A DNA stretch of 35,978 bases, from NCBI GenBank assembly GCA_002710215.1, contig PAJQ01000057.1, positions 8,590 through 44,567 on the forward strand, read 5' to 3'. The DNA comes from Chloroflexota bacterium. GTDB lineage: Bacteria; Chloroflexota; Dehalococcoidia; Lucifugimonadales; UBA3495. Shown one piece after another: positions 25,621 through 34,400 of the stretch; within the stretch, counting starts at the first letter, position 1; every line of letters begins with the position of its first letter. A program made the translations under genes and the position numbers. Under the pieces are notes generated by a model. It was not told where the DNA came from, made no database searches, and was given only the letters and a program-made list of their open reading frames with translations.

Positions 25621-26109
25621 TTGCGGACCACGCCGATAGAGCAGAAGTTAATAAGCGCACTGACACAGAGAGGCATCAATTGCGAGCCTCAAAAACCAGT
25701 GCTTTGGACCCCAGGCGTTTGCCGGTCATTATTCCACTGTAAATGCGGCATGCCTTGGCAAGACCCAGATTCCGGAGACTGGGACGATGGAGATGAAGGG
25801 GCTGAGCCTGATTATTGCGCTGGCGAGTGGTGGTCTGAAGGCTATTGGCGATATTACATTGATACCTATATCCCCTCTGGACCAGGACTCGCAATAGAAA
25901 TTGACGACTTCGGTAGCCATCATAGAAAGATTCAAGTTACCAATGACCGAGAACGTCAAGAAAAAATTCGCAAGCTCCTTAACTGCGAATTTGTGCATTT
26001 CGCAGCGACAACTGTATATAACCACACGACACGTTGCGCCAAGCAAATAGAAGATTGGGTTCATGCCAATACATCATCCCAGGCCAAACAGCAATTGCGT
26101 CTCGTGTAA
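25621..26109 (+). CDS. DUF559/VSR-like putative nuclease
   Basis: 162 residues, not firmly recognised. The second half (LAIEIDDFGSHHRKIQVTND, RERQEKIRKLLNCEFVHF) has the layout of DUF559/VSR-like PD-(D/E)XK proteins: an E-x-D strand, a D-x-R-x-x-x-I/L helix, then a short strand. The first half is unusual: CRSLFHCKCGMP, an acidic run and CAGEWWSEGYW, with Cys residues that might bind metal. The start is TTG 25621, without a good ribosome site, so the start is uncertain. Codon use looks more AT-rich than the neighbours, and the gene sits between the VWA gene and a degraded copy of that gene's end, suggesting acquisition. Confidence 0.55.
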   Translation: MRTTPIEQKLISALTQRGINCEPQKPVLWTPGVCRSLFHCKCGMPWQDPDSGDWDDGDEGAEPDYCAGEWWSEGYWRYYIDTYIPSGPGLAIEIDDFGSHHRKIQVTNDRERQEKIRKLLNCEFVHFAATTVYNHTTRCAKQIEDWVHANTSSQAKQQLRLV

Positions 26110-26213
26110 CCCGACTTGTGGTGCCTGGGCTTTCACCCCAAGCTCGCCCAACGTGGTTCAATATGTGCTGGTGCACAATGTACAGAACCGCCGGAAAATG
26201 TTATGGCGTAGGG
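26102..26213 (+). pseudogene. Decayed copy of the 3' end of the VWA gene
   Basis: The sequence aligns with the last ~110 nt of the VWA gene (about 25460-25568). The best part is ATGTACAGAACCGCCG at 26177-26192, matching 25544-25559. Translated in the old frame it reads QYVLVHNVQNRRK against EYVLVDYVQNRRK. Upstream similarity continues (GGCTTTC...CCCAACGTGG against TGCTTTC...CCAACCTGG) with small gaps. The copy has lost its frame. Confidence 0.7.
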
Positions 26214-26242
26214 GTCTGAACCTCTCTCAATAGCCGTGGTGC

Positions 26243-26273
26243 CACTGGATTTCAGCTTGCGCCGGAATAACGA
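26243..26273. repeat. Degenerate dispersed palindrome (CTGGATT...GGAATAACG type)
   Basis: ACTGGATTTCAGCTTGCGCC followed by GGAATAACGAG. It matches, with changes, the very common repeat CTGGATTCCCGC...GCGGGAATGACG found in many bacterial genomes. Arms ATTTCAGC and GCCGGAAT pair imperfectly. It marks this stretch as repeat-bearing accessory DNA. Confidence 0.5.
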
Positions 26274-26309
26274 GTATGAGCAAGGGAGACCAACACGGGG
26301 GAGGCGTTA

Positions 26310-26528
26310 ATGTTGTTGCCACATAACCTAGGTGATATTGATGCCATTAAAGGTGCCCTTACAGATGGACCACCCCTGCACTGTGCATATTGCGGGCAAT
26401 CTGGAGCAGTTCCACAGGATTTGTTGGTTCACGGAGATCAGTGGATATCTGGAAATCGTCTCTCACTGCGATTTTATTTAGCTTGTTCTGATGAAGAGGC
26501 GTGCTCGAAGAATCGCCAGTCAAACTAA
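26310..26528 (+). CDS. Small Cys-rich protein, possible zinc ribbon
   Basis: 72 residues. A CAYC motif (CxxC) followed by GQSG, and later ACSDEEAC (CxxxxxC), make a plausible four-Cys metal site. ATG 26310 has a strong Shine-Dalgarno (GGGGGAGG at 26297-26304, about 5-6 nt spacing), which is good evidence that it is translated. It lies between the accessory repeats and the pyrimidine leader. Function unknown. Confidence 0.6.
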   Translation: MLLPHNLGDIDAIKGALTDGPPLHCAYCGQSGAVPQDLLVHGDQWISGNRLSLRFYLACSDEEACSKNRQSN

Positions 26529-26638
26529 GACACTACTAGGCCTTGAAACCCCTTCCCTCTTGGATAAAGGTCTGTTAACATATCCGAAACAAAAAATAGA
26601 ACCGGGTCGTGAGGCTGTCCTAGATTGGGGTGGCCGGG

Positions 26639-26669
26639 CTTTTAAGACAGTCCCGTGAGGCTGGCAAAG
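26639..26669 (+). promoter_or_regulatory. PyrR-binding hairpin (anti-antiterminator) of the pyr leader
   Basis: The RNA would fold CTTT (26639-26642) with AAAG (26666-26669), an internal purine-rich bulge TAAGA, an upper stem CAG/CTG and the loop TCCCGTGAGG. AGTCCCGTGAGGCTGGCAAAG is the classical PyrR recognition sequence of Bacillus-type pyr operons (AGUCCnGnGAGGCU). Its 3' arm TGGCAA can instead pair with TTGCCA at 26729-26734 in the terminator, giving a mutually exclusive antiterminator. With UMP, PyrR should hold this hairpin and allow termination. The whole interval 26529-26866 is leader, with no gene. Confidence 0.85.
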
Positions 26670-26724
26670 TTTAGCGCCCATTCCACTCCAACTCGCCATC
26701 AAGGGCGTGTTGGATGCGCATAAA

Positions 26725-26757
26725 CCCCTTGCCAACTGATGGGCAAGGGGATTTTTG
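26725..26757 (+). terminator. Attenuator terminator of the pyrimidine operon
   Basis: CCCCTTGCC (26725-26733), an 8-nt loop, GGCAAGGGG (26742-26750), then ATTTTTG. A perfect 9-bp stem with a T-run, about 110 nt before the pyrR ATG. Its position after the PyrR hairpin makes it the regulated terminator. Confidence 0.9.
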
Positions 26758-26866
26758 TTGCGTGGGTCGATTGAGCCTACGTTACATAACGGCAGAGCTA
26801 GGCTCAAGAGGCCAATCGTAAGCTCGGATTTTCGTCGAATTTGGCAATGGCGTCACGTAGGAGTTT

Positions 26867-27403
26867 ATGGCCGACCGGCAGATAATGAATGACCAGGACA
26901 TCAAGCGGGCTTTGGCCCGGGTGGCCCACGAAATTCTGGAAAGAAACCGTGGAGTTGAGGACCTGGTCATCGTGGGGATTCATACCCGCGGCGTCCACCT
27001 GGCCCAGCGGTTGGCGAGCAATCTCTCGGAATTCGAAGGAAGTGAGGTGCCGGTGGCGGATCTGGACATCAATCTCTACCGCGACGACGTGAAATCCAGG
27101 ATGAGCCCCCGGATTCGCCCCACCAGGATGCCCGTTGATATTCAGGGCAAAAAGGTAGTGCTGGTAGACGACGTGCTTTTCACCGGACGCACCGTCCGCG
27201 CCGCAATGGACGCGCTCAACGACTTCGGCCGCCCCCAGCAGGTGCAGCTTGCTATCCTGTTGGACCGGGGCCACCGGGAGTTGCCCATACGCGCCGATTA
27301 CGTAGGGCAGAACGTTCCCACGGCGCCGGATGAAGTAGTCCGGGTCAGACTGATCGAGACCGACGGGATCGACGAGGTAGCTATCGTTCGGGCGGAGGAA
27401 TAG
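26867..27403 (+). CDS. pyrR: Pyr operon attenuation regulator / uracil phosphoribosyltransferase
   Basis: Binds the pyr leader RNA in response to UMP/UTP and has a PRPP-binding phosphoribosyltransferase fold. 178 residues, with [25 protein letters not shown] and the PRPP loop [13 protein letters not shown] (97-109; Asp101, Asp102). ATG 26867 has AGGAG 5 nt upstream. It follows the attenuator and precedes pyrB by 6 nt, the usual position of pyrR. Confidence 0.96.
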   Translation: MADRQIMNDQDIKRALARVAHEILERNRGVEDLVIVGIHTRGVHLAQRLASNLSEFEGSEVPVADLDINLYRDDVKSRMSPRIRPTRMPVDIQGKKVVLVDDVLFTGRTVRAAMDALNDFGRPQQVQLAILLDRGHRELPIRADYVGQNVPTAPDEVVRVRLIETDGIDEVAIVRAEE

Positions 27404-27409
27404 GCAGTC

Positions 27410-28426
27410 ATGAGCCTCTTGAACGCCATCGAAACCGAGGCCCAACCCCAGATTGAAGCAGCCGCCGTGCGCAAGCGCCGGCGTCACGTGCTGGACTTGG
27501 ACGATTTCTCCCAACAGGAGATCCTCGAAGTCCTCGAGTCGGCTGAGGGCATGTCGGAGGTCCTACATCGGGACATCAAAAAGGTGCCGGCCCTGCGTGG
27601 ACGGGTCGTCGTTACCCTGTTCTACGAAGCCAGCACCCGCACCCGTATCTCCTTTGAAGAGGCAGGAAAGATTCTCAGCGCCGATGTTATCAACATGTCC
27701 GCGAGCGGTAGCAGTACTGAGAAGGGCGAGTCTTTGCTCAATACCGGACTGACGATCCAAGCGATGGGAGTCGACATAATCGTCATTCGGCACCCCCACT
27801 CGGGAGCGCCATACCTGCTGGCCCAGCACCTGGACCGCGTTGGAATAATCAACGCGGGGGACGGCATTCACGCCCATCCCACCCAAGCGCTGCTGGACCT
27901 GTACACGGTAAAAGAAAAACTGGGACGATTGGAAGGACTGAAGATCGTCATCGTCGGCGACGTTCTGCACAGCAGAGTGGCCCGCTCCAACATCTGGGGA
28001 TTCGTCAAGATGGGAGCACAGGTAATCCTTTGCGGACCAAGCACCCTGTTGCCCTTGGACATGCTCCGGCCCAGCGGCAACGACGACCAAGATAATCCCT
28101 TGGCATCGGTTCAGGTCGAAACTAATCTGGACCGAGCACTGGAGGGCGCCGACGTGGTAATGGCGCTGAGACTGCAAGCAGAACGTCAGAACGGCGGATT
28201 CTTGCCCAGCATGAGGGAGTACATCCGCCGTTGGCAGGTTACCGAGGCCCGGTTAAGCCGAGCCAATCCCGATGCATTGGTTATGCACCCCGGCCCGATG
28301 AATGAAGGGATAGAGATAAGCTCCACCTTAGCCCACGGCGGCAGGTCCGTCATTGAGCAGCAGGTAACCAACGGAGTGGCCATCCGCATGGCCCTCCTGT
28401 ACCACTTGTCCGCTGGTGGGGAATAG
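27410..28426 (+). CDS. pyrB: Aspartate carbamoyltransferase, catalytic chain
   Basis: Joins carbamoyl phosphate and aspartate, the committed step of pyrimidine synthesis. 338 residues with the carbamoyl-phosphate motif STRTR (75-79) in LFYEASTRTRISFEEAG, then SGSSTEKGES, IVIRHPHSGAPYLL, HPTQALLDLYT, LHSRVARSN and MHPGPMNEGIE. About 25 residues longer at the N-terminus than many homologues (basic RKRRRHVLDL before the core). No pyrI regulatory chain is present, as expected for a pyrR-controlled operon. Its stop abuts the pyrC start. Confidence 0.96.
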   Translation: MSLLNAIETEAQPQIEAAAVRKRRRHVLDLDDFSQQEILEVLESAEGMSEVLHRDIKKVPALRGRVVVTLFYEASTRTRISFEEAGKILSADVINMSASGSSTEKGESLLNTGLTIQAMGVDIIVIRHPHSGAPYLLAQHLDRVGIINAGDGIHAHPTQALLDLYTVKEKLGRLEGLKIVIVGDVLHSRVARSNIWGFVKMGAQVILCGPSTLLPLDMLRPSGNDDQDNPLASVQVETNLDRALEGADVVMALRLQAERQNGGFLPSMREYIRRWQVTEARLSRANPDALVMHPGPMNEGIEISSTLAHGGRSVIEQQVTNGVAIRMALLYHLSAGGE

Positions 28427-29785
28427 GTGTTCGGATTGGCTCCTGACACGATATTGATAAAAGGACCGCGCATCATCGACCCCGGCAGAGGGGTGGACGA
28501 GGTGGGAGATATCTTGATTCGGGACGGAGTTATTCTGGCATCGGGCACAATCTCTCCGGATGACATCCCGGAAGATTGCCGTGTCGTCGAGGCCGGTGGC
28601 CTGGTGGCCAGTCCGGGCTTTATCGACATCCACTGCCATCTGAGGGAGCCGGGCTACGAATACAAAGAGACTATCGTCGCCGGAACCCGAGCCGCGGCCC
28701 GGGGCGGCTTCACCAGCATCTGTTGTATGCCCAACACCGACCCGCCCATAGACAACTCCGCCATGGTTGAATTTATCCGGCAGCGGGCCAGGGACGAAGG
28801 GATAGTCCGGGTCTTTCCCATAGGTTGCGTCACCAAGGGCCGCAAAGGGAAAGAGTTATCCGAGATGGAAGAGTTGGCCGTCGCCGGCGTCGTGGCCTTT
28901 AGTGACGACGGCGACCCGGTGGAAGACCCCAACCTGATGCGCTTGGCCCTGACCTACAGCTCCGACCTGGGTTTGCCCGTCACCAACCATTGCCAGGACT
29001 TGTCATTGTCACGAAACGGGGTAATGGCCGAGGGACGGGTGGCGACCCGTCTCGGGCTGCCAGGCATTCCGTCCGCGGTTGAAGAGGCCATGATGGCCCG
29101 GGACATTGCTCTGGCCGAACTAACCGGTGGCAGGATACATCTGGCCCACCTTAGCACCGCCGGCAGCGTGCCGTTGGTAAGGCAGGCCCGGGAACGAGGC
29201 ATTCCGGTCACCGCCGAAGTTTGCCCCCACCACCTGACCATCACCGACGAATGGGTATTGGGCGGCCAGGCCACCGGAACCGGCACCGGCGAATCATTCG
29301 CCTACGACACCTTAACCAAAGTCTACCCACCCTTGCGCGGCCAGCAAGACGTGAACGCCCTGGTGCAGGGCCTGGCCGAAGGGGTGATCGACTGTATCGC
29401 CACAGACCACGCCCCCCACGAACTGATCAGCAAACTGGTCACCTACCAAGACGCTCCTTCTGGCATCAGTGCATTGGAAACCGCCCTGGGCTCCGCATTG
29501 CAACTGGTTCACGGGGGCCACATGAGCCTGATCACTCTGGTGGAGCGGATGACCGTGGGCCCCGCTCGTGTTTTGGGCGCTTCCTTCGACCATTTGTCTA
29601 CGCTGGCGCCCGGAACTACGGCGGACATTGTCATCTTTGATCCCGACTTGGAGTGGGTGGTGGACCCCAACGAATTCCAATCCATGGGCAAGAACACCCC
29701 GCTGCAGGGCGCAACGCTGAAGGGTCAGGTGGTGGCCACGATGGTGCAAGGCCGGTTCGTTTACCAGGATGGCGCCGTTGTTTAA
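28427..29785 (+). CDS. pyrC: Dihydroorotase
   Basis: Zinc enzyme closing carbamoyl aspartate to dihydroorotate. 452 residues, class I type. Metal motif FIDIHCHLREPG (His69, His71), then GGFTSICCMPNTDPP, FSDDGDPVEDPNLM, HLAHLSTAGSV, CPHHLTITDEW and the catalytic Asp in CIATDHAPHE. GTG 28427 follows the pyrB stop without a gap. Its end overlaps carA by 17 nt. All signs point to translational coupling along the operon. Confidence 0.96.
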   Translation: MFGLAPDTILIKGPRIIDPGRGVDEVGDILIRDGVILASGTISPDDIPEDCRVVEAGGLVASPGFIDIHCHLREPGYEYKETIVAGTRAAARGGFTSICCMPNTDPPIDNSAMVEFIRQRARDEGIVRVFPIGCVTKGRKGKELSEMEELAVAGVVAFSDDGDPVEDPNLMRLALTYSSDLGLPVTNHCQDLSLSRNGVMAEGRVATRLGLPGIPSAVEEAMMARDIALAELTGGRIHLAHLSTAGSVPLVRQARERGIPVTAEVCPHHLTITDEWVLGGQATGTGTGESFAYDTLTKVYPPLRGQQDVNALVQGLAEGVIDCIATDHAPHELISKLVTYQDAPSGISALETALGSALQLVHGGHMSLITLVERMTVGPARVLGASFDHLSTLAPGTTADIVIFDPDLEWVVDPNEFQSMGKNTPLQGATLKGQVVATMVQGRFVYQDGAVV

Positions 29786-30872
29786 GCAAGCGCATCTGGT
29801 GCTGGAAGACGGCTCGATCCACCGTGGAGAGGCCTTTGGGGCGGAACCCGGCGGACACGGCGAGGTGGTGTTCAACACCAGCATGACTGGTTATCAGGAA
29901 GTCCTTACCGACCCGTCATACGCCGGGCAGTTGGTGACATTGACCTACCCCCTGGTGGGCAATTATGGCATCAACCGGGAGGACTTCGAGTCGCACCGGA
30001 TCCAAGTGTCCGGGTTGATAGTCCGGGAGCACTGCGATGAGCCCAGCCATTCCCAAGCGGTTGCAACTCTTCACGAATTTCTCAAGTCCCAGGATATACC
30101 GGGCATCAGCGGGGTGGACACCAGGGCCATCACCCGGCGGCTGCGCGATCGCGGCGTGATGTCGGGCATCATCACCACGGAATCCCCCGAGTTGGCGCTG
30201 GAAAGCTTGGCCGAATCCACCCGATACGACGATGTCGACTTCGTGCGCACGGTTACCACCGATCACGACTACGCATGGGGCGATCCTCCGTTGGAGCCTG
30301 GCGCTCCGGAACACCGGATATTAGTCACCGATTGCGGACTGAAATACAACATTCTGCGTCTCCTGCGCCAGCGGGGCTGCCAGGTCACCGCCGTGCCGGC
30401 CACCATGGCCGCCGAAGACATGCTGGCGATGAAACCTGCCGGGATCCTTCTTTCGCCGGGTCCGGGGGACCCCCGACTGCTGGACTATCTGGTGACCAAC
30501 GTAGAAAAGCTGATAGGCAGGGTGCCCATGATGGGTATCTGCCTTGGACATCAGATTCTGGCCAGGGCCATGGGCGCCCAGACCTTTAAACTGAAGTTCG
30601 GTCACCGTGGTGGCAACCATCCGGTGAAGGATCTCGTCGACGGACGAGTTTACATAACCGCGCAGAACCATGGGTATGCCGTAAGCAGGGACTCGCTGCC
30701 TCCGGAGCTGGAGATTTCCCACATAAACTTGAACGACGATACCATCGAGGGGCTGAGGCACCGGGACCTGCCGGTCTTTACCATTCAGTACCACTCGGAA
30801 GGTTCGCCGGGGCCCCACGATAACGAATACCTGTTCGATCGTTTCCTCAAGTTGGTTCAAGGGGCCATTTAA
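29769..30872 (+). CDS. carA: Carbamoyl-phosphate synthase, small (glutaminase) subunit
   Basis: Hydrolyses glutamine and passes ammonia to CarB. 367 residues. The N-terminal small-chain domain shows VVFNTSMTGYQEVLTDPSY and GISGVDTRAITRRLR. The class I glutaminase domain has the nucleophile in GICLGHQ (Cys258) and the His342/Glu344 pair in QYHSEGSPGPH, where HPE is usual. ATG 29769 overlaps pyrC by 17 nt. carB is not adjacent: a start-stop site and an unknown gene come between. Confidence 0.96.
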   Translation: MAPLFKQAHLVLEDGSIHRGEAFGAEPGGHGEVVFNTSMTGYQEVLTDPSYAGQLVTLTYPLVGNYGINREDFESHRIQVSGLIVREHCDEPSHSQAVATLHEFLKSQDIPGISGVDTRAITRRLRDRGVMSGIITTESPELALESLAESTRYDDVDFVRTVTTDHDYAWGDPPLEPGAPEHRILVTDCGLKYNILRLLRQRGCQVTAVPATMAAEDMLAMKPAGILLSPGPGDPRLLDYLVTNVEKLIGRVPMMGICLGHQILARAMGAQTFKLKFGHRGGNHPVKDLVDGRVYITAQNHGYAVSRDSLPPELEISHINLNDDTIEGLRHRDLPVFTIQYHSEGSPGPHDNEYLFDRFLKLVQGAI

Positions 30873-30893
30873 GTGCTTTTCCAAATCTTCGCC

Positions 30894-30913
30894 AAGGAGG
30901 AACGCCTATGTAG
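30894..30913 (+). other. Shine-Dalgarno followed by a start-stop (ATG-TAG) minimal ORF
   Basis: AAGGAGG at 30894-30900, a 7-nt spacer, ATG at 30908-30910 and TAG at 30911-30913. Signals for initiation are close to ideal, yet the frame is one codon long. It lies 21 nt after the carA stop and 80 nt before the next gene. It could load and stall ribosomes on the mRNA, or be the remains of a lost gene. The sequence after TAG shows no recognisable protein. Confidence 0.5.
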
Positions 30914-30993
30914 TTTGTAACCCGGAAGATTTATGAAATACGCCAGGTCTGTCAAACCTTGCACGGACAAAGGAATATTTTGGAGGTAACCAA

Positions 30994-31410
30994 ATGTCTT
31001 CATTCTCCTTGGTGTTGGTGGAAGAGGGTGTGGAGGTGGAGATCCCTGGCGACTTGACGAGCGTTGTATCGCTCTTGGATGAAGAGGTACCCTGGTTTTC
31101 ACATTCCGGACACGAATATCAGCTCACTCCAGGCCGGACGGAGCTGGGAGTCCGGTGGGACTTATCTATCAAACTTATCAACTCGGTCCACCGGGACCGG
31201 GACCGGCCCACGGTGGGGCATATCGAGCTGGAGGCTCAAAACCCAGGGGAGGTTGTCTTCCGGATCCCTCCGCGGGACCGGGAGAACTTCGCCGAATACT
31301 CGGAGTTTGATCCGGCGGGAAATTTCTTGGGATCATTTATCTTTCAAACCTTAAATATGCTCCAAAAAAAGGAGCTAATCACACTGCCGGGCCTCCTTCC
31401 CACGTCTTAG
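30994..31410 (+). CDS. Hypothetical 138-residue protein between carA and carB
   Basis: Not recognised. Starts [20 protein letters not shown], with mixed beta-like and charged stretches, no signal peptide and no membrane segment. [20 protein letters not shown] and [20 protein letters not shown] are its most distinctive parts. TTGGAGG at 30981-30987 precedes ATG 30994 at a good distance, so it is likely translated. Its place inside the pyrimidine operon means it shares the attenuator control. A link to carbamoyl phosphate synthesis cannot be drawn from sequence. Confidence 0.65.
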   Translation: MSSFSLVLVEEGVEVEIPGDLTSVVSLLDEEVPWFSHSGHEYQLTPGRTELGVRWDLSIKLINSVHRDRDRPTVGHIELEAQNPGEVVFRIPPRDRENFAEYSEFDPAGNFLGSFIFQTLNMLQKKELITLPGLLPTS

Positions 31411-31480
31411 GCATTCAGAATCAATAACGCCGGTCCGCTGGCGCGTCGGCGGTCAGTGGCGGTTAAAGGGAGCAAAAGGG

Positions 31481-34400
31481 ATTAGCATCTCGGGAAAACC
31501 GGGAAAGGTACTGGTCATCGGCTCCGGACCTATCGTTATCGGCCAGGCCGCCGAGTTTGACTATGCGGGCACACAAGCCTGCAAAGCCCTCCGTGAGGAG
31601 GGCGTCACAACGGTACTCGTTAACTCCAACCCGGCAACCATCATGACCGACGACGCGACGGCGGACCACGTCTACATAGAACCTCTGTCCGTCGATGTCC
31701 TCGACCGCATCATTGAGCGGGAGAAGCCCGACGGCATCCTGCCAACTTTAGGCGGCCAAACCGGCTTGAACCTGGCCGTGGCCTTAGCTGACGCCGGCGT
31801 GCTGGATAAGTACAACGTTCGCCTGCTGGGCACTCCTCTGGATACCATCCGCCGATGCGAAGACCGGGAATTGTTCCGGGATTTTCTGCGCGAAGTCGGC
31901 GAACCGGAACCAAGGGGCGAGATTGCGTCAACCATGGAAGAGGCCCGGAGCATCGGCAGATCCGTGGGTCTGCCCTTGGTGGTGCGGCCCGCCTACACCC
32001 TGGGTGGCAGCGGCGGCGGCTTCGCCAGCACCTGGGAAGAGTTCGAGGCCATCGTCGAAAGCGGTCTTTCCACCAGCCCCATCTCCCAGATCCTCCTGGA
32101 GCGGTCCCTGGCCGGTTGGAAAGAGATTGAGTACGAAGTCATGCGCGACGGCGCAGACAACTGCATCACCATCTGTAACATGGAAAACATCGACCCCATG
32201 GGCGTCCACACCGGCGACAGCATCGTAGTCGCCCCCAGCCAAACCCTGACCGATAAAGACTACCAGATGCTCCGAAGCGCCAGCCTCAAGATTATTCGCG
32301 GACTGGGTATCGAGGGTGGCTGCAACGTCCAGTTCGCTTTGCAACCCCATAGCCGGGTTGCCCAGGCCATCGGGCTAGAACCTGAATCCGACTCTCCTTA
32401 TTACGTGATTGAAGTCAATCCGAGAGTTAGCCGCAGCTCGGCCCTGGCCAGTAAGGCCACCGGCTACCCCATCGCCCGCGTCGCCGCCAAGATTGCCGTG
32501 GGAAAGCGGCTTGACGAGATTCCCAACGCGGTTACCGACAAGACCAAGGCAGCTTTCGAGCCGGCGTTGGACTACTGTGTGATAAAGATCCCCCGCTGGC
32601 CCTTCGATAAGTTCCCCAGCGGCGACCGCAGCGTTACCACCCAGATGAAGGCCACGGGAGAGGTAATGGTCATCGACCGGTCCTTCGAGGCCGCATTGCA
32701 GAAAGCGGCGCGGTCGTTGGAACTGGGTGGGCGCACCCTTTTGTGGGAAGACCCGGCGTGGCGCCAAGGCGGCACGTTTTCCCTGGACCGCCTGCCACTG
32801 GAACCTAACGATCTGCGGCTCTGGGCCATAATGGCGGCGATCCGCCGGGATGTGGACTCAACCGCTCTGCTGGAGCGTACTTATATCGACCCCTGGTTCA
32901 TCAGCGCGTTGACGCGGATCGTCGCCATGGAGCGCCGCTTGCTGTCCGAACCATTGGCTCCGGACCTGTTGTGGCGCGCCAAGCGGTTGGGATTCTGCGA
33001 CGAACAGGTGGGGACGCTGGCCGACATGCTGCCGGAGCAGGTACGGAATCTCCGGCTCCAGTGGGACATCCGGCCGGTTTACAAGACGGTCGATACCTGC
33101 GCCGCCGAATTCGAGGCGGTCACGCCTTATTACTACAGCACCTACGACCAGGAGAACGAAGCCGAGCCTTTGCCCGGACCCAAGGCGGTGGTGATCGGCA
33201 GCGGACCCATCAGGATCGGCCAGGGGATCGAGTTCGACTATTGCAGCGTCCACGCCGCCCAGGCCCTCTCCCAGAGCGGAGTCCGCAGCATAATGATTAA
33301 CTCCAACCCCGAAACCGTGTCAACGGACTTCGACTCTAGTGACCGGCTCTACTTTGAGCCTTTGGACGAGGAAGCCGTCCGGGACATCATCGACAACGAG
33401 ACGGTGGATGACCGGCCTCCGCCATCAGTGGTGCAATTCGGCGGCCAGACAGCCATCAACCTGTCGCAAGTCCTGTCCGCGGCCGGTTTGCCCATATTAG
33501 GCACCAGCGCGGAGGCCATCGACACCGCTTCGGACCGGCACAAGTTTGAGGAGTTCCTGTCCCGGCTGGGAATACCCCAGCCGCCCGGCGCGGCGGTGAC
33601 CTCGGTGAGCGAGGCCCTTCAGGTCGCCCAGAACATCGGATACCCGGCCGTGGTGCGTCCCAGTTACGTGCTGGGAGGCCGGGCCATGGAGATCGTGCAG
33701 AACGCCTCGGAGCTGATTCGCTACTTGACCGCCGCAGTTCAATTGGCCCCGGAGCAACCAGTGCTTATCGACCGGTATATGGAAGGCAAGGAGTGCGAGG
33801 TGGACGCCATCTGTGACGGGGAGCAAGTCTTGATACCCGGCGTCATGGAGCACATAGAACGGGCCGGGGTACACAGCGGCGACTCGATGGCCATGTACCC
33901 CGCTCTGAACCTGACAGATGAAGAAGTATCCACCATCGTGGACTACACAACGCACATCGGCCTGTCCTTGGGAATCCGCGGCCTGTTGAACATACAATTC
34001 GTTATTCTTGGGGGACCTCCCTATCGAAGCCCTCACTTGCCGGTGGCAGCCGTCGATGCTACGTCCGTGTACGTCCTAGAGGTCAATCCTAGGGGCAGCC
34101 GGACCATCCCGTTCATCTCCAAGGTTACCGGCGTGCCCGTCGCCCCCATCGCCACCCGGGTGATGCTGGGCGAAACCCTAGCCTCCCAAGGCTACGAAGG
34201 CGGTCTCTGGCCCAGGCAGAAACTGGTTGGGATAAAAGCCCCGGTGTTTTCCATGGGCAAGCTGGTAGGCGTGGACTGGCACCTTGGCCCGGAAATGAAA
34301 TCCACGGGGGAAGTTATGGGCGTGGACCGGGACTTCGCCGGCGCCCTATCCAAAGCCCTGTTGGCCGCCAACCTGAACTTGACGAAGAAGATGGGGGTGC

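Noticed and set aside
25569-26310. CRISPR array or insertion sequence in the accessory stretch
   Set aside because: No regularly spaced repeats, no transposase frame and no clear terminal inverted repeats; only one partial duplication and one degenerate palindrome.
26540-26600. Promoter of the pyrimidine operon
   Set aside because: TTGAAA and TTGGAT occur, but no -10 box at an acceptable distance could be fixed, so no promoter is claimed.
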